Source of the DNA: Alphaproteobacteria bacterium
Lineage (GTDB): Bacteria > Pseudomonadota > Alphaproteobacteria > Sphingomonadales > Sphingomonadaceae
NCBI GenBank assembly: GCA_030431435.1
Contig: JAUIJI010000011.1
Location: 1 to 39,654 of the forward strand
Direction of reading: 5' to 3'
DNA: 39,654 bases
Shown: piece after piece, positions 28,747 to 39,595 of the stretch
How the letters are laid out: every line of letters begins with the position of its first letter
How positions within the stretch are numbered: the stretch's first letter is position 1
Program-made: the position numbers and the translations under genes
Notes under the pieces: model-generated
What the model was told of the DNA's origin: nothing
Seen by the model: only the letters and a program-made list of their open reading frames with translations
Database searches by the model: none

Positions 28747-29739
28747 CTAGGGATCGCGCAGCCATTGTCCGCTTGAGGCATGCTGTTCGAGCACGCTTCC
28801 GGGAAGTTGCAGAACCGGCGTTTCCGCTGCCGGTGCAGCAGGTTGCGCAATTGCTGCATGCGTCACGCGTGGGGCAGGCGGCGTAGCGGGAGCGGATGCC
28901 GCCACGGACGCAGATACCCGGGGTTCCACCGCCGGACGCGGCGCTGCCACATAGGCCGAAGCGGCTCGCTCATATCCCGAATGCACCGCGTTGAAGGCAG
29001 GTCGCTCGCCAGCAGCGCCTTTCCAGCGATAGAAGCGGTGCGCGCCGACCACGCCTACGGGATTGAGGCTGGCTGCCCAGTAGGGATTGACTGCATGCGT
29101 ATGGTAATGCGTTGCCAGTCCCACCGGCGCATAGACATATCCGCCAAGCGCCTCACGCGCCACGCGGCCCGCGCGTTTCCATTCGCTTTGCTGCGGACGA
29201 CGGGCCAGCGAACCATCGCAAGTGAAGGTGAACTGACACCCGGTCGATCGCTGCGATCCTTCGAACACCACGCCGCACACCGAATTGGGCCAGGCGCTGT
29301 GCTGGACGCGGTTCATGACGACCTGGGCCACCGCGCGCTGGCCCGCCTCGCTCTCGCTGGCTGCCTCGTAATAGATCGCCATGGTCAGGCAGTGTTCGGC
29401 CCGCATGCGCGAGGTGAAGCTGCCTGACAGGGTGAAGGCGTTTGCCGCAGGGCTCGGCTGGTAGCTCGGCGCGGGCGCGGTAGTCGGCGCCAACTCGCCT
29501 GCTATCGCATCCTCCTCGGGAGGCGGGATGTAGGGCAGGGTCTCAGGCATGGCGAAGCGAATGACCTGCGGCTGGGGTTCAGCATTGATCTGCGGTGCCG
29601 CCATGGCCGGAACCGCGATTGCCACGGCCAGCACGCCCATCCGCCGAAACACGATGCGCCGCGCCGACTGCCGCTTGCCGAAAGCGGAGCGCGTACCCGT
29701 GCCGGGTTCAGTATCGTCAAAGTTCGGCTCGTAAGTCAC
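28747..29739 (-). CDS. SleB-type cell wall hydrolase
   Basis: This 330-residue envelope protein has an N-terminal Arg-rich stretch and a hydrophobic signal/anchor (GVLAVAIAVPAMAA, residues about 35-48). A hydrolase-2 domain (residues about 105-235) follows, with the catalytic-type Glu in TMAIYYEAASE, RAVAQVVMNRV, CQFTFTCDG and THYHTHAVNPYW. A long Ala/Pro/Val tail of low complexity ends it. The family cleaves peptidoglycan, in spore formers the cortex; in Gram-negatives it probably remodels septal or lateral wall. The start is a GTG at 29739 with agga upstream. Confidence 0.88.
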   Translation of the reverse strand: MTYEPNFDDTEPGTGTRSAFGKRQSARRIVFRRMGVLAVAIAVPAMAAPQINAEPQPQVIRFAMPETLPYIPPPEEDAIAGELAPTTAPAPSYQPSPAANAFTLSGSFTSRMRAEHCLTMAIYYEAASESEAGQRAVAQVVMNRVQHSAWPNSVCGVVFEGSQRSTGCQFTFTCDGSLARRPQQSEWKRAGRVAREALGGYVYAPVGLATHYHTHAVNPYWAASLNPVGVVGAHRFYRWKGAAGERPAFNAVHSGYERAASAYVAAPRPAVEPRVSASVAASAPATPPAPRVTHAAIAQPAAPAAETPVLQLPGSVLEQHASSGQWLRDP

Positions 29740-29861
29740 TCTGCAGGTCCTGTATCGCCCGATCGCGCTTTCGCGCGTAGCGTGAAATGCGATGCCTTGC
29801 CGCTGCGCTGAAACGGCTGTGCCACAAGGGGACGGTGTGCGCGGCCTTTCTTGCTGGTGCG

Positions 29862-30392
29862 TCAGGAAGGAAAGCGCTCCAGTTCCTCATAGCGGGCCGG
29901 GCCATGCGACAGATGGCTTTCGAACAGGCTGAAGCTCTCCACCATGAAGGGATCAAGGCGAAGCGGCGCGTTGAGCGCCAGCCATGCCGGAATGTCCGCG
30001 CTGTGGCGGCTGAAACGGGCGATGGTTATGTGCGGCACGTATCTGCGCGCCTCCATCTGCGGGGCAACCGGGCGGCACGCCGTGGCCACGCGTTTCTGCA
30101 AGCCGGTGAGCGAAGGCTGCTCTTCCACGCCCGCCCAGATCGAATGGACCAGCCCCTTGCGCTCGAAATGCCCGGTGCCGCTGATGGTGAGCGGGAAGGG
30201 CGCAAACTCCACCGATGCCAGCGCCGCTGCCACATCGCCGACATCCCGCTCCGCCACATCGCCCAGGAAGGCCAGCGTCAGGTGCAACTGCTCCTCATCC
30301 TGCCACCGCGCGTTCTCCACCGCCTCCATCGTATCGATCAGCGCATCGATCACGGCTTCGGGCGGGCGAATGGCGACGAACAGGCGAGGCAT
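29862..30392 (-). CDS. thpR: RNA 2',3'-cyclic phosphodiesterase
   Basis: This 176-residue protein of the 2H phosphoesterase superfamily has the two catalytic HxTx motifs: H37-L-T-L in QLHLTLAFLG and H121-I-T-I in VPHITIARFS. It starts with the typical MPRLFVAIRPP. ThpR (formerly LigT) hydrolyses RNA 2',3'-cyclic phosphates. The open frame extends far upstream antisense to uvrA, but the family start fixes the ATG at 30392. It is divergent from uvrA, sharing the 162-bp region 30393-30554. Confidence 0.93.
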   Translation of the reverse strand: MPRLFVAIRPPEAVIDALIDTMEAVENARWQDEEQLHLTLAFLGDVAERDVGDVAAALASVEFAPFPLTISGTGHFERKGLVHSIWAGVEEQPSLTGLQKRVATACRPVAPQMEARRYVPHITIARFSRHSADIPAWLALNAPLRLDPFMVESFSLFESHLSHGPARYEELERFPS

Positions 30393-30459
30393 GGGGCAGG
30401 GGTGCCAGCATTTGGGCGCAGTGGCTAGGCAGATGATTCCACAGCGCGCGCGGCACCCC

Positions 30460-30489
30460 TTGACCCGTGCGAACATTTGCGGAACATTG
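30460..30489 (+). promoter_or_regulatory. uvrA promoter overlapping a LexA box
   Basis: GAAC-N7-GAAC (30471-30474, 30482-30485) is the alphaproteobacterial LexA site (GTTC-N7-GTTC on the other strand). It sits just after a -35 match TTGACC (30460-30465) and overlaps a weak -10 region (about 30483-30489). This placement would let LexA block the promoter until DNA damage. Confidence 0.75.
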
Positions 30490-30554
30490 CGTCTTGTCGG
30501 GCCTGACCCAAAGGCCCGCTGGACTCTTCGCAGCAAAGGCACCACATCGCCGCC

Positions 30555-33521
<2,967 letters not shown>

Positions 33522-33540
33522 CCTTCCATATTATCAGACT

Positions 33541-34155
33541 TCACTTCTTGAGTGTCGATTTTTCAATCCGTCGACGCATTTGATCAATCGCGGTTTGCCA
33601 TTGATCATGGGCCTTCTTCACAGTGCCACTGAACAAAACGTCCTGCGAGTTTGCTAAGTTTTGGATACCGTCCAGAACGTTAAGTGCTGCTTGGGAAAAT
33701 TTGTCGAAGTCTTTTTGCCAACTCTCGCCCTTCACATCGCTTGATAGGTCCAATTCTCGCAAGATACCGCTGATGATAAGCGAGGTATCCTCGATTTTGA
33801 TGCGGATCGGCAATAGCTCAGCCTTTTGATCTTCAACGGATTTGTCGCTGGGATAGATGAACGCATTCAAATTTTTGATCTGTCGCTCTAACGTACGAGA
33901 GTGCGCTCTAAGATCATCGCCAAAACGCGATTCAAAGCGATTTAGACGTTCAAGCTTTGAGGCTCGTCGGTAGCCAAAATATGATAGAACAAGTGCAAGA
34001 AGCGATATCCAGACTGATACGTCTTCATAAAACGGCCCATCGGTTGCAGAACTCTCCGGTGCCGGTTGTTCCGCAATAGCTACGTAGTTATTGGCGCCTT
34101 CCGGCTGTTTGTTCTGCATACTCGGCAATTCTAGACCTGATATGTGCTGGAGCAT
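33541..34155 (-). CDS. Single-pass membrane protein with coiled coil, unknown function
   Basis: This protein has about 204 residues from ATG 34155; ATG 34119 (192 residues) is equally possible and neither has a clear ribosome site. One transmembrane segment (VSVWISLLALVLSYFGY, residues about 47-63) is followed by a basic patch and a long helical, probably coiled-coil, cytoplasmic part (ERLNRFESRFGDDLRAHSRTLERQIKNLNAF ... to the Lys-rich end). It overlaps the STAS-like gene by up to 68 bases and is the last gene of the AT-rich block. No family recognised. It may be the membrane output or anchor of the upstream GHKL/STAS pair. Confidence 0.7.
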   Translation of the reverse strand: MLQHISGLELPSMQNKQPEGANNYVAIAEQPAPESSATDGPFYEDVSVWISLLALVLSYFGYRRASKLERLNRFESRFGDDLRAHSRTLERQIKNLNAFIYPSDKSVEDQKAELLPIRIKIEDTSLIISGILRELDLSSDVKGESWQKDFDKFSQAALNVLDGIQNLANSQDVLFSGTVKKAHDQWQTAIDQMRRRIEKSTLKK

Positions 34156-34399
34156 CAAATCGATAATGATCTAAAAACGCCATAGCATTGCCAAAGGCAA
34201 GCACACTCTGTGCAAACATCCCCTGAAAAAACGATGGACTTATAGCACGAAAATCCGCTGGCACCTTCACTACAATTCGATCTGCTACACCATCAAGCTG
34301 ATCTACATTGAAATGGGCACGGGCTGATAGGCCACGGTCATGGCCAGCAAGGTTTCTAACCTCGCCTTTCGTGAGTTCCTCCAAAATTATCTCGGTCAC
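34088..34399 (-). CDS. STAS-like (DUF4325) domain protein
   Basis: This protein has about 103 residues from a GTG at 34399 (MTEIILEELTKGEVRNLAGHDRG), preceded by agagagaac. The region LSARAHFNVDQLDGVADRIVVKVPADFRAISPSFFQGMFAQSV has the strand-helix pattern of the DUF4325/STAS-like family: a G-x-x-AR start, a central strand ending in a turn, and I-S-P-S-F before a helix. STAS proteins are partners of GHKL ATPases in partner-switching regulation. The neighbour upstream is such an ATPase, 13 bp away, so a regulator pair is likely. Confidence 0.75.
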   Translation of the reverse strand: MTEIILEELTKGEVRNLAGHDRGLSARAHFNVDQLDGVADRIVVKVPADFRAISPSFFQGMFAQSVLAFGNAMAFLDHYRFDAPAHIRSRIAEYAEQTAGRRQ

Positions 34400-34412
34400 T
34401 TGCTCGTTCTCT

Positions 34413-34805
34413 CTATGCTGCAAGCTTTTGCTGCAGATAGCCTGGGTCGATGCAGAAACATGCTGACAAAATCGTGCCGCCAAAAACGTCGTCGATTTTG
34501 AACGCATGATTCGCGTCAGGCCTCATATTCTCATCATTTGCAGGGTTAAACCACAAATTTCGCAGTGTGTTCCCTTCTTGACTGAAGCCTTCACGATATC
34601 TGCCAGTTAATCTCAAACACGAACTCCCAGATAGAATTGTGAACACAGATTGCAACTCGCTTTGGTCAGTCTCACCCAACTCTGCGAAGACTTTTGCTAG
34701 CGTTAACAGTCCGATACCGCCTCGATTGGCCGCACTTGCAGACTTCACTCTCGTGATGCCGTCCTGCAATGCGGCAACCGTTCGACCAAGCTCTGGGTCA
34801 AGCAA
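34413..34805 (-). CDS. GHKL ATPase, C-terminal part (split gene)
   Basis: This 130-residue frame starts at a TTG (34805) that overlaps the end of the preceding frame. It contains what looks like the second half of a GHKL ATP-binding domain: a helix (AALQDGITRVKSASA), the Gly-rich RGGIGLLTLAKVF (G2-type box), and the final strands VFTILSGSSCLRLTGRY. The first half, with the N box, is in the next frame upstream. A +1 shift near 34803 would join them. It may be a separate subunit translated by coupling, or the product of a frameshift mutation. The tail (NHAFKIDDVFGGTILSACFCIDPGY) is unassigned. Confidence 0.65.
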   Translation of the reverse strand: MLDPELGRTVAALQDGITRVKSASAANRGGIGLLTLAKVFAELGETDQSELQSVFTILSGSSCLRLTGRYREGFSQEGNTLRNLWFNPANDENMRPDANHAFKIDDVFGGTILSACFCIDPGYLQQKLAA

Positions 34806-35844
34806 TTAGGCCTGCTACTCTCGGACCTGCCGTTTGCAGGCTCTCCGCGATCGTCGAGCCGATGCTCACAATCGCAACCGAACATTCAATCCTCTGAATG
34901 GTTTGTCCATCATGGATTATCCTCGCGAACCCCCCCATCGACCAATCACCCATTCCGCCATCTACTTCAGGGCAGCCATGTCTTTCGGCATTATCCAAAG
35001 CTTCGGTGATAGATACGATCAGCGCCTCAATTCCCACATCTGTTAACTCGAAACCCTTGGCTTCGAGCCAAGTGTTGAGCGCTGAACAAAATTGATCGGC
35101 TATGAATTCCTTATATTGCGGCCTGAGTTGATGCTCACGATCACCAAAAACACCGGGTGGGGCGCGAAATGCCATTCGGAAAGGCAAGATTGGGAATGGG
35201 CTGCTTGCCTTTTTTCCTCGATTTACACCGAGCATGCTATCCAACCCGACGGATTCAAGCACTGCCGCGACCTCTCGGTTGATAAGGCCTCCAGAAAAGA
35301 CCGGCGGTAGGGCCTTCATAATCTGGGCCAAAACCATGTAAGGGGCCACGTCGTCGCACTTGTCATCGGTAAAATTGATTCTGATCCCGATACTTCGCGA
35401 AGCGAGCCTTGCAATGTTTCGAATCTGTTCCAGTGTTCCAGACGGATTGCGCGCGAACGAAAAGTTTGAAAGTGTGATTTCCGGGCCAGCAGGGCTTCCG
35501 AGCCGTTCCTTGATCGGTACCCAGCGATTTAAAAAATTGGGGCAGAGTATGTCGCGCAAGTGATCTTCTGTAGCGCTATACAGCAGTAGTTTCGTAGATC
35601 GAACCGTATGTCGTCGGCGATCTCTCCCATACTCGGAGTCCAAAATTTTGGAGCGAACGCGTGCAAACTCTCGTTTGCCCTTTGCCCGCCGACTTGGATC
35701 ACCGCTAAAGTATGGTGACCTGAGTATCTGTTCCTTTTTCGCTAGTAGGAACGCCGAGATTGAAAGCTGCCTGTTTGAGCGCACCTCAGGTGGAAGGCCC
35801 GCCCTAAACCGCGCAAACTGACTTCGCCAATCAAGAATACTCAT
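34798..35844 (-). CDS. GHKL ATPase, N-terminal part (split gene)
   Basis: This frame has 348 residues. The N-terminal 100 residues are basic and helical. The middle (GIRINFTDDKCDDVAPYMVLAQIMKAL, residues about 150-178) resembles a STAS-like strand-helix. The C-terminal part has a GHKL N box, EALIVSITEALDNAERHG (Glu-Asn-His pattern), then IECSVAIVSIGSTIAESLQ, the position of the D-x-G-x-G/T box but with Ser for the Asp. The frame ends 17 residues later at TGA, before the Gly-rich box. The ATG at 35844 has gaaaag upstream. It is the first gene of the block, with promoter DNA in 35845-35997. An ATP-binding regulator or defence sensor is plausible; function unknown. Confidence 0.7.
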   Translation of the reverse strand: MSILDWRSQFARFRAGLPPEVRSNRQLSISAFLLAKKEQILRSPYFSGDPSRRAKGKREFARVRSKILDSEYGRDRRRHTVRSTKLLLYSATEDHLRDILCPNFLNRWVPIKERLGSPAGPEITLSNFSFARNPSGTLEQIRNIARLASRSIGIRINFTDDKCDDVAPYMVLAQIMKALPPVFSGGLINREVAAVLESVGLDSMLGVNRGKKASSPFPILPFRMAFRAPPGVFGDREHQLRPQYKEFIADQFCSALNTWLEAKGFELTDVGIEALIVSITEALDNAERHGCPEVDGGMGDWSMGGFARIIHDGQTIQRIECSVAIVSIGSTIAESLQTAGPRVAGLIA

Positions 35845-35997
35845 ATATACTTTTCAATCAGAACTGGTCGGTTAAGGGAATATCTTTGAGGAATTTCTCA
35901 CCAAGAATTGGTCTTAGGTTGCAACAACAAGACTTCCCTACACACCCCAATCCATGCCTCACTGCGAGCATTTCACTCGCACCCATGAGGCCATCCC

Positions 35998-36876
35998 ATG
36001 ACCGAACACCGCGCGCTTGTTCCTTCCCGTTTCGCTGAGCAGCAGGAGGTCCCCGCCTTCGCGGGGACTCGGGAGGGGACCACTCCCGCCACCACCATCT
36101 TCACCCCGCGCCGTCGCGCGAAGTTCTGCGATCATCTCGCTAACCATGGCAATGTGCGGCTGGCGGCGAAGGCGGCGGGGGTTTCTCCGCAGACGGCTTA
36201 TCGTGCGCGGCGCTCTTGCGCTGATCTTGCGGCGTGCTGGGATGCGGCGCTGGTGCTGGCGCGCGATGTGGCCGAGCAGGTGCTGGCCGATCGCGCGCTC
36301 AACGGGGTGGAGGAGGCGGTCTTCTACCATGGCGAGGAGGTCGCCAGGCGGCGGCGCTATGATAGCCGCCTGCTGCTCGCGCATCTGGCGCGGCTCGACC
36401 GGCAGGCCGAGCGCGAGGAGGCGCAGGCGCTCGCCGGGCAGTTCGATGATGCGCTGGTGAAGCTCGAGGCGGGGGAGGCCCTGCCGCGTGCCGTGTCGGC
36501 GCAGGCTGGCGCTGCCGGTGGCGCTTGCGATGAGGGGGCCGGGGAGGAGGAGCTGTCGCCGGTCGAGCTGGCCTTGCGCTGGCTGGAGGAGCAGGGTTTC
36601 GAGCCGGATGAGGATGAGGACGCGGGTGGGGACCCGGATGAGGACGCAATGGGCGATCCCGATGATGATGCGGCGCTGATGGAGGAGGACGCGGCTGACA
36701 GCGGCGATCCCCTGCCTGATCCGGCGCAGGAGGGGGACTTGCGCGGATCGCGCCCGGGCGATGCGGGCGACTGGCGCAGCTATGTGGGCGAGGCTCCTGC
36801 GGATGAAGCGCTTTTCGAGGAGGCCGGCGCGGATGAAGCGGGCGCGGACCAGGCGGGCGGGAATTCTCCGCCATGA
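35998..36876 (+). CDS. HTH protein with terminase-small-subunit-like domain and acidic tail
   Basis: This 292-residue protein has three parts. Residues 1-35 include VPAFAGTREG, the translation of an interspersed palindrome. Residues about 38-130 carry a helix-turn-helix (HGNVRLAAKAAGVSPQTAYRAR) and the conserved ALVLARDVAEQVLADRAL ... EEVARRRRYDSRLLLAHLARLDR, resembling phage terminase small subunits and sphingomonad chromosomal homologues. Residues 180-292 are highly acidic and low in complexity (PDEDEDAGGDPDEDAMGDPDDDAA). The ATG has gagg at 35987-35990. It is probably DNA-binding; no phage genes surround it, so a packaging role is unlikely. Confidence 0.75.
   Translation: MTEHRALVPSRFAEQQEVPAFAGTREGTTPATTIFTPRRRAKFCDHLANHGNVRLAAKAAGVSPQTAYRARRSCADLAACWDAALVLARDVAEQVLADRALNGVEEAVFYHGEEVARRRRYDSRLLLAHLARLDRQAEREEAQALAGQFDDALVKLEAGEALPRAVSAQAGAAGGACDEGAGEEELSPVELALRWLEEQGFEPDEDEDAGGDPDEDAMGDPDDDAALMEEDAADSGDPLPDPAQEGDLRGSRPGDAGDWRSYVGEAPADEALFEEAGADEAGADQAGGNSPP
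36047..36070. repeat. Interspersed palindrome inside the HTH gene
   Basis: The hairpin core gtccccgc-cttc-gcggggac (36049-36068) and its flanks are identical over 24 bases to 12053-12076 between rpoA and rplQ. It lies within the first 25 codons of the HTH gene and keeps the frame open. Confidence 0.85.
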
Positions 36877-37066
36877 CCGTGTTCCATGTGTTCCATCGCA
36901 GGCTACTCCGACATTCAGCCCTGACCGCCTGCAAATAGTGTGCTTCCAAGCTTCCGGTGCTCACGACCCTTAAGGTCGCTGCGCGCCGGGTCTTGGAATC
37001 CCACCATATTGGCCTTTGGCCTTCTTCGAATCCGGCAGGTCATCATCTGAATGTCGTAGCAGCCTG

Positions 37067-37588
37067 TTACTTGAACTCGATCAGTTCGAAGGGAATGCCC
37101 GAATTGTCGGCGAAGAAGACATAGGTGGTGCGCTCGGTCACCACCGGGCCGAGCAGCACGGTAACGCCCTTGGCCACCAGTTCGGCGGTGGCGGCTTCGG
37201 CGTCGTCCACCTCGAAAGCGAGGTGTTTCACGCCGTTGACATAGAGGTCCGCCGTGGGATCGAAGCGGTATTCGGGCATTTCGCGGTCTTCGACCACCTC
37301 GAACAGCTCGATGTTGAAGGCGCCGTTGGTGATGAGGGCGAAGTTCATCTCCGGGTCTTCGGGCTTGTACATCTTGCGGACCAGCTCGAAGCCGAGCATT
37401 TCGCCGTACCACGCGATGGAAGCATCAAGGTCCGGCACGCTGATGCCCACGTGATGCGCACCGATGGTGAAGCCGGGGCCGTCTGCGGGTGCGGCATCGT
37501 CCTGCGCCATTGTGGGTGTCGCGGCGGATGTGAAGGCAAGCGCGGCGAGCGCGGTGAACAGGCGGGTGGTTGCGGTGGCTCTGGTCAT
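37067..37588 (-). CDS. Secreted VOC-family protein
   Basis: This 173-residue protein has a signal peptide (LFTALAALAFTSAATPTMAQ, cleavage near residue 29) followed by a two-module glyoxalase/dioxygenase fold. Possible metal positions are His in GAHHVGISVPDLD, Glu in FNIELFEVV, His in GVKHLAFEVDD and Glu in IPFELIEF. Secreted members are less common than cytoplasmic ones. The substrate is unknown. The upstream region (37589-37825) is shared with the divergent CHRD-like gene and shows no other gene. Confidence 0.85.
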   Translation of the reverse strand: MTRATATTRLFTALAALAFTSAATPTMAQDDAAPADGPGFTIGAHHVGISVPDLDASIAWYGEMLGFELVRKMYKPEDPEMNFALITNGAFNIELFEVVEDREMPEYRFDPTADLYVNGVKHLAFEVDDAEAATAELVAKGVTVLLGPVVTERTTYVFFADNSGIPFELIEFK

Positions 37589-37825
37589 GGGTCTCTCTCT
37601 CTCCCTCGCGCACGGCCATCCGCCGCACGTCAGGCGGATAGACTAGCCGCCTTGGCAGCGGCTTGCCAGCGTGCGGATTCGCATGGGCAGACAGGGCCAA
37701 AGGGCAGGTGGGAACCGTCGCGCGAATGCTGCATTATGATCGTCGAGGCGCTGCTCGCGGCCGCGTCTCCTGTTTGTGTGTCCGGCCGCAGCGCGCCTCC
37801 CGAAACGATATTAGGGAGACAGTCG

Positions 37826-38239
37826 ATGCATCTCATGCCGAAACGCAGCCTTGCCCTTTTTGCTTCCCTCGCGCTGGGTACGGGCTCCATGCTTGCCGTG
37901 CCTGCCGCAGCCCAGGTCGCGCCGCACCCGGTCGTCACCGCGAAACTGGCGGGCGGGAACGATACCGCCGCCTTCACCGGCGTGGTGAAGGAAGAGGAAG
38001 GCACCTTGTGCTATATCCTCAACAGCACGCAGGTGGAACCTGCCAGCGGCGCGATGATCCGCGATGGGGCGGGCAATGTGGTGGCGCAGCTCGAACAACC
38101 CGAAGGCGGGGCGAGCGGCGATTGCGCCGCGATCGGGACCGACCTGGCCGCGGCCATGGTGGCTGATCCTTCCGCCTATGAAGTGGTGGTGACGAGCGAG
38201 AGCGCCATCGCGGGCGAAGTCAGCGGCAGGCTGATGTGA
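37826..38239 (+). CDS. Secreted CHRD-like domain protein
   Basis: This 137-residue protein has a signal peptide (SLALFASLALGTGSMLAVPAAAQ) and a single small beta-rich domain. The pattern TAKLAGGNDTAAFTGVVKEEEGTLCYILNSTQ ... ASGAMIRDGAGNVVAQL ... VVVTSESAIAGEVSGRLM resembles CHRD domains, which end in G-x-V-x-G-x-L. Two cysteines (LCYIL, GDCAAIG) could form a disulfide. I chose the ATG at 37826 because aggga precedes it by 8 bp; the longer frame to 37016 is antisense to the VOC gene. The function is unknown. Confidence 0.8.
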   Translation: MHLMPKRSLALFASLALGTGSMLAVPAAAQVAPHPVVTAKLAGGNDTAAFTGVVKEEEGTLCYILNSTQVEPASGAMIRDGAGNVVAQLEQPEGGASGDCAAIGTDLAAAMVADPSAYEVVVTSESAIAGEVSGRLM

Positions 38240-38279
38240 TGATGTGAGGCGTTGGCGTGGGGCCGGGGCGAATGGCGCG

Positions 38280-38870
38280 CTATTCGGCGAGCAGTTCCAG
38301 CTCCACGCTGGCGTGGCCAGAGCGGATCATGCCGAGTTCTTCGGCGGCGGCGCGGGACAGGTCGATAACCCGCCCGCGCACGAATGGCCCGCGGTCGTTG
38401 ATGCGCACGATCACGCTGTTGCCGTTGCGCGGGTTGGTGACGCGCACGCGGCTGCCGAAGGGCAAGGTCTTGTGCGCCGCCGTCATCTCGCGCGGGTTGA
38501 AGGTTTCGCCGCTGGCGGTCGGGCGACCGGCGAAGCGCGCGCCGTAATAGCTGGCGACGCCGCTGCCCAGATGCGCTTCGACCAGCGGCCCGCGCGGCGC
38601 TTCGACGGTGGCCATGTCCACGGCGTGGTCAGGCACGATCGGGGCGGCGAGATTGCCTTCGAGATGGGCGAAAGCCTCCTCGAACTGCGCTTCCTCGCTG
38701 GGGGTGAAGGCGGGCGCGGTGGCGGCGGTGATTTCGGCGGCTGCGAGGGTGATTTCCTGCTCCTCCGCCGAATGCGCCACGCTGCCGCTGACGGCTGCAC
38801 CTGCCGCCAGAAGGGCGGAGAGGGTGGCGAGGCGGAACCTGCGCAGGGGGGAGCTTGCTCTTCCCGTCAT
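38280..38870 (-). CDS. RlpA-family septal lytic transglycosylase
   Basis: This protein has 196 residues from ATG 38870 (TTG 38882 is an alternative). A signal peptide ([23 protein letters not shown]) is followed by an acidic linker (residues 40-100) and a double-psi beta-barrel domain: [37 protein letters not shown] and [18 protein letters not shown], with the conserved Asp in NDRGPF. RlpA proteins cleave peptidoglycan lacking stem peptides at the septum. No lipobox and no SPOR domain are present, so this is a minimal soluble periplasmic member. Confidence 0.9.
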   Translation of the reverse strand: MTGRASSPLRRFRLATLSALLAAGAAVSGSVAHSAEEQEITLAAAEITAATAPAFTPSEEAQFEEAFAHLEGNLAAPIVPDHAVDMATVEAPRGPLVEAHLGSGVASYYGARFAGRPTASGETFNPREMTAAHKTLPFGSRVRVTNPRNGNSVIVRINDRGPFVRGRVIDLSRAAAEELGMIRSGHASVELELLAE

Positions 38871-38882
38871 GGAAGCTGCCAA

Positions 38883-39493
38883 TACGCCTCAAGCGTAAAG
38901 AATCCCAGTCTGGTGCCTTCGGATAGCCGCTGGAAGGGGGCAACCGGTCGCAAAATCGGGCATAAATGTGGCGGGGAGTGGCCTGAGAGAGGCCGAAAAG
39001 AGAAATGGGGCCGACATTGCTGCCGACCCCACTCTCACCGGCGTGTGGACCCCCGAGGGGATGCTTCGCGCCTGGCGTCTGGCCAATTGCTTGCCCTTGC
39101 GGGCATGCCTCTGGCTATGTCGCCCGGCGCTCGCGCCGGTGCGAAGGACTGTCCACGGAGCCATCCGCGTTCCGAGACCGTCCTGTCCGCTCCTGCTGCC
39201 TCGAGCGGCTGCGCCATTGCCAGGGGGCTTGGCGTTGCCATCGGCAACCGGGCTTTCAAAGCCGGTCTGTCCGGCGATGCTGCTGTGCGGGGATCGATGG
39301 TCCGTTTTGCTTTGCAACCCTTGCGGGCATCTCAGCGCTCTTTCCTACTCCCGCGCGGCTGTGCACCGTCGCGTCGATCTCTTCCTTGGTTTTCCTTCCG
39401 GAGCGGCAGGCGATCCTTCGTGAAACCCTTTCCGTGATCGATGAGTTGAGGATGCGCGCCGCCCCTGAGTCGGGCAAGAGGACGAGCGCCGAC
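38883..39493. other. Intergenic region with short hairpins, no convincing gene
   Basis: Open frames here have unnatural composition and no ribosome sites. The region holds several short hairpins, for example ggcc-tgagaga-ggcc (38980-38994) and ccggcgc-tc-gcgccgg (39124-39139). The 13-mer cccttgcgggcat occurs twice (39094-39106, 39318-39330). It may hold a structured RNA or a decayed gene; I could not match it to tmRNA, RNase P or SRP RNA. Confidence 0.4.
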
Positions 39494-39536
39494 TTATCCA
39501 CCGCGCGCGATTTTCGCGGTGGACAAGGGTGGATAA
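39494..39536. promoter_or_regulatory. Inverted pair of DnaA-box-like sites around a hairpin
   Basis: ttatccacc begins at 39494 and its inverse gtggataa lies at 39529-39536; both match the DnaA-box core TTATCCAC. Between them ccaccgcg (39498-39505) pairs with cgcggtgg (39515-39522). This could be a DnaA-binding regulatory site or a chance hit. Confidence 0.35.
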
Positions 39537-39595
39537 ATCAACCGCTCATCGCACGGTGGATCGATGGTTTCGCGAGGGTTTCGGGAAGTTGCCGA

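Noticed and set aside
34798-34803. Programmed frameshift like that of prfB
   Set aside because: The TGA-C context is similar, but there is no internal Shine-Dalgarno site and GCT-to-CTT re-pairing is poor, so I keep it only as a possibility.
35998-36876. Prophage remnant, from the terminase-like HTH domain
   Set aside because: No large terminase, portal or capsid genes are near; similar single genes occur in sphingomonad chromosomes.
37016-37825. Long N-terminal extension of the CHRD-like gene
   Set aside because: It is antisense to the secreted VOC gene. A signal peptide and ribosome site fix the start at 37826.
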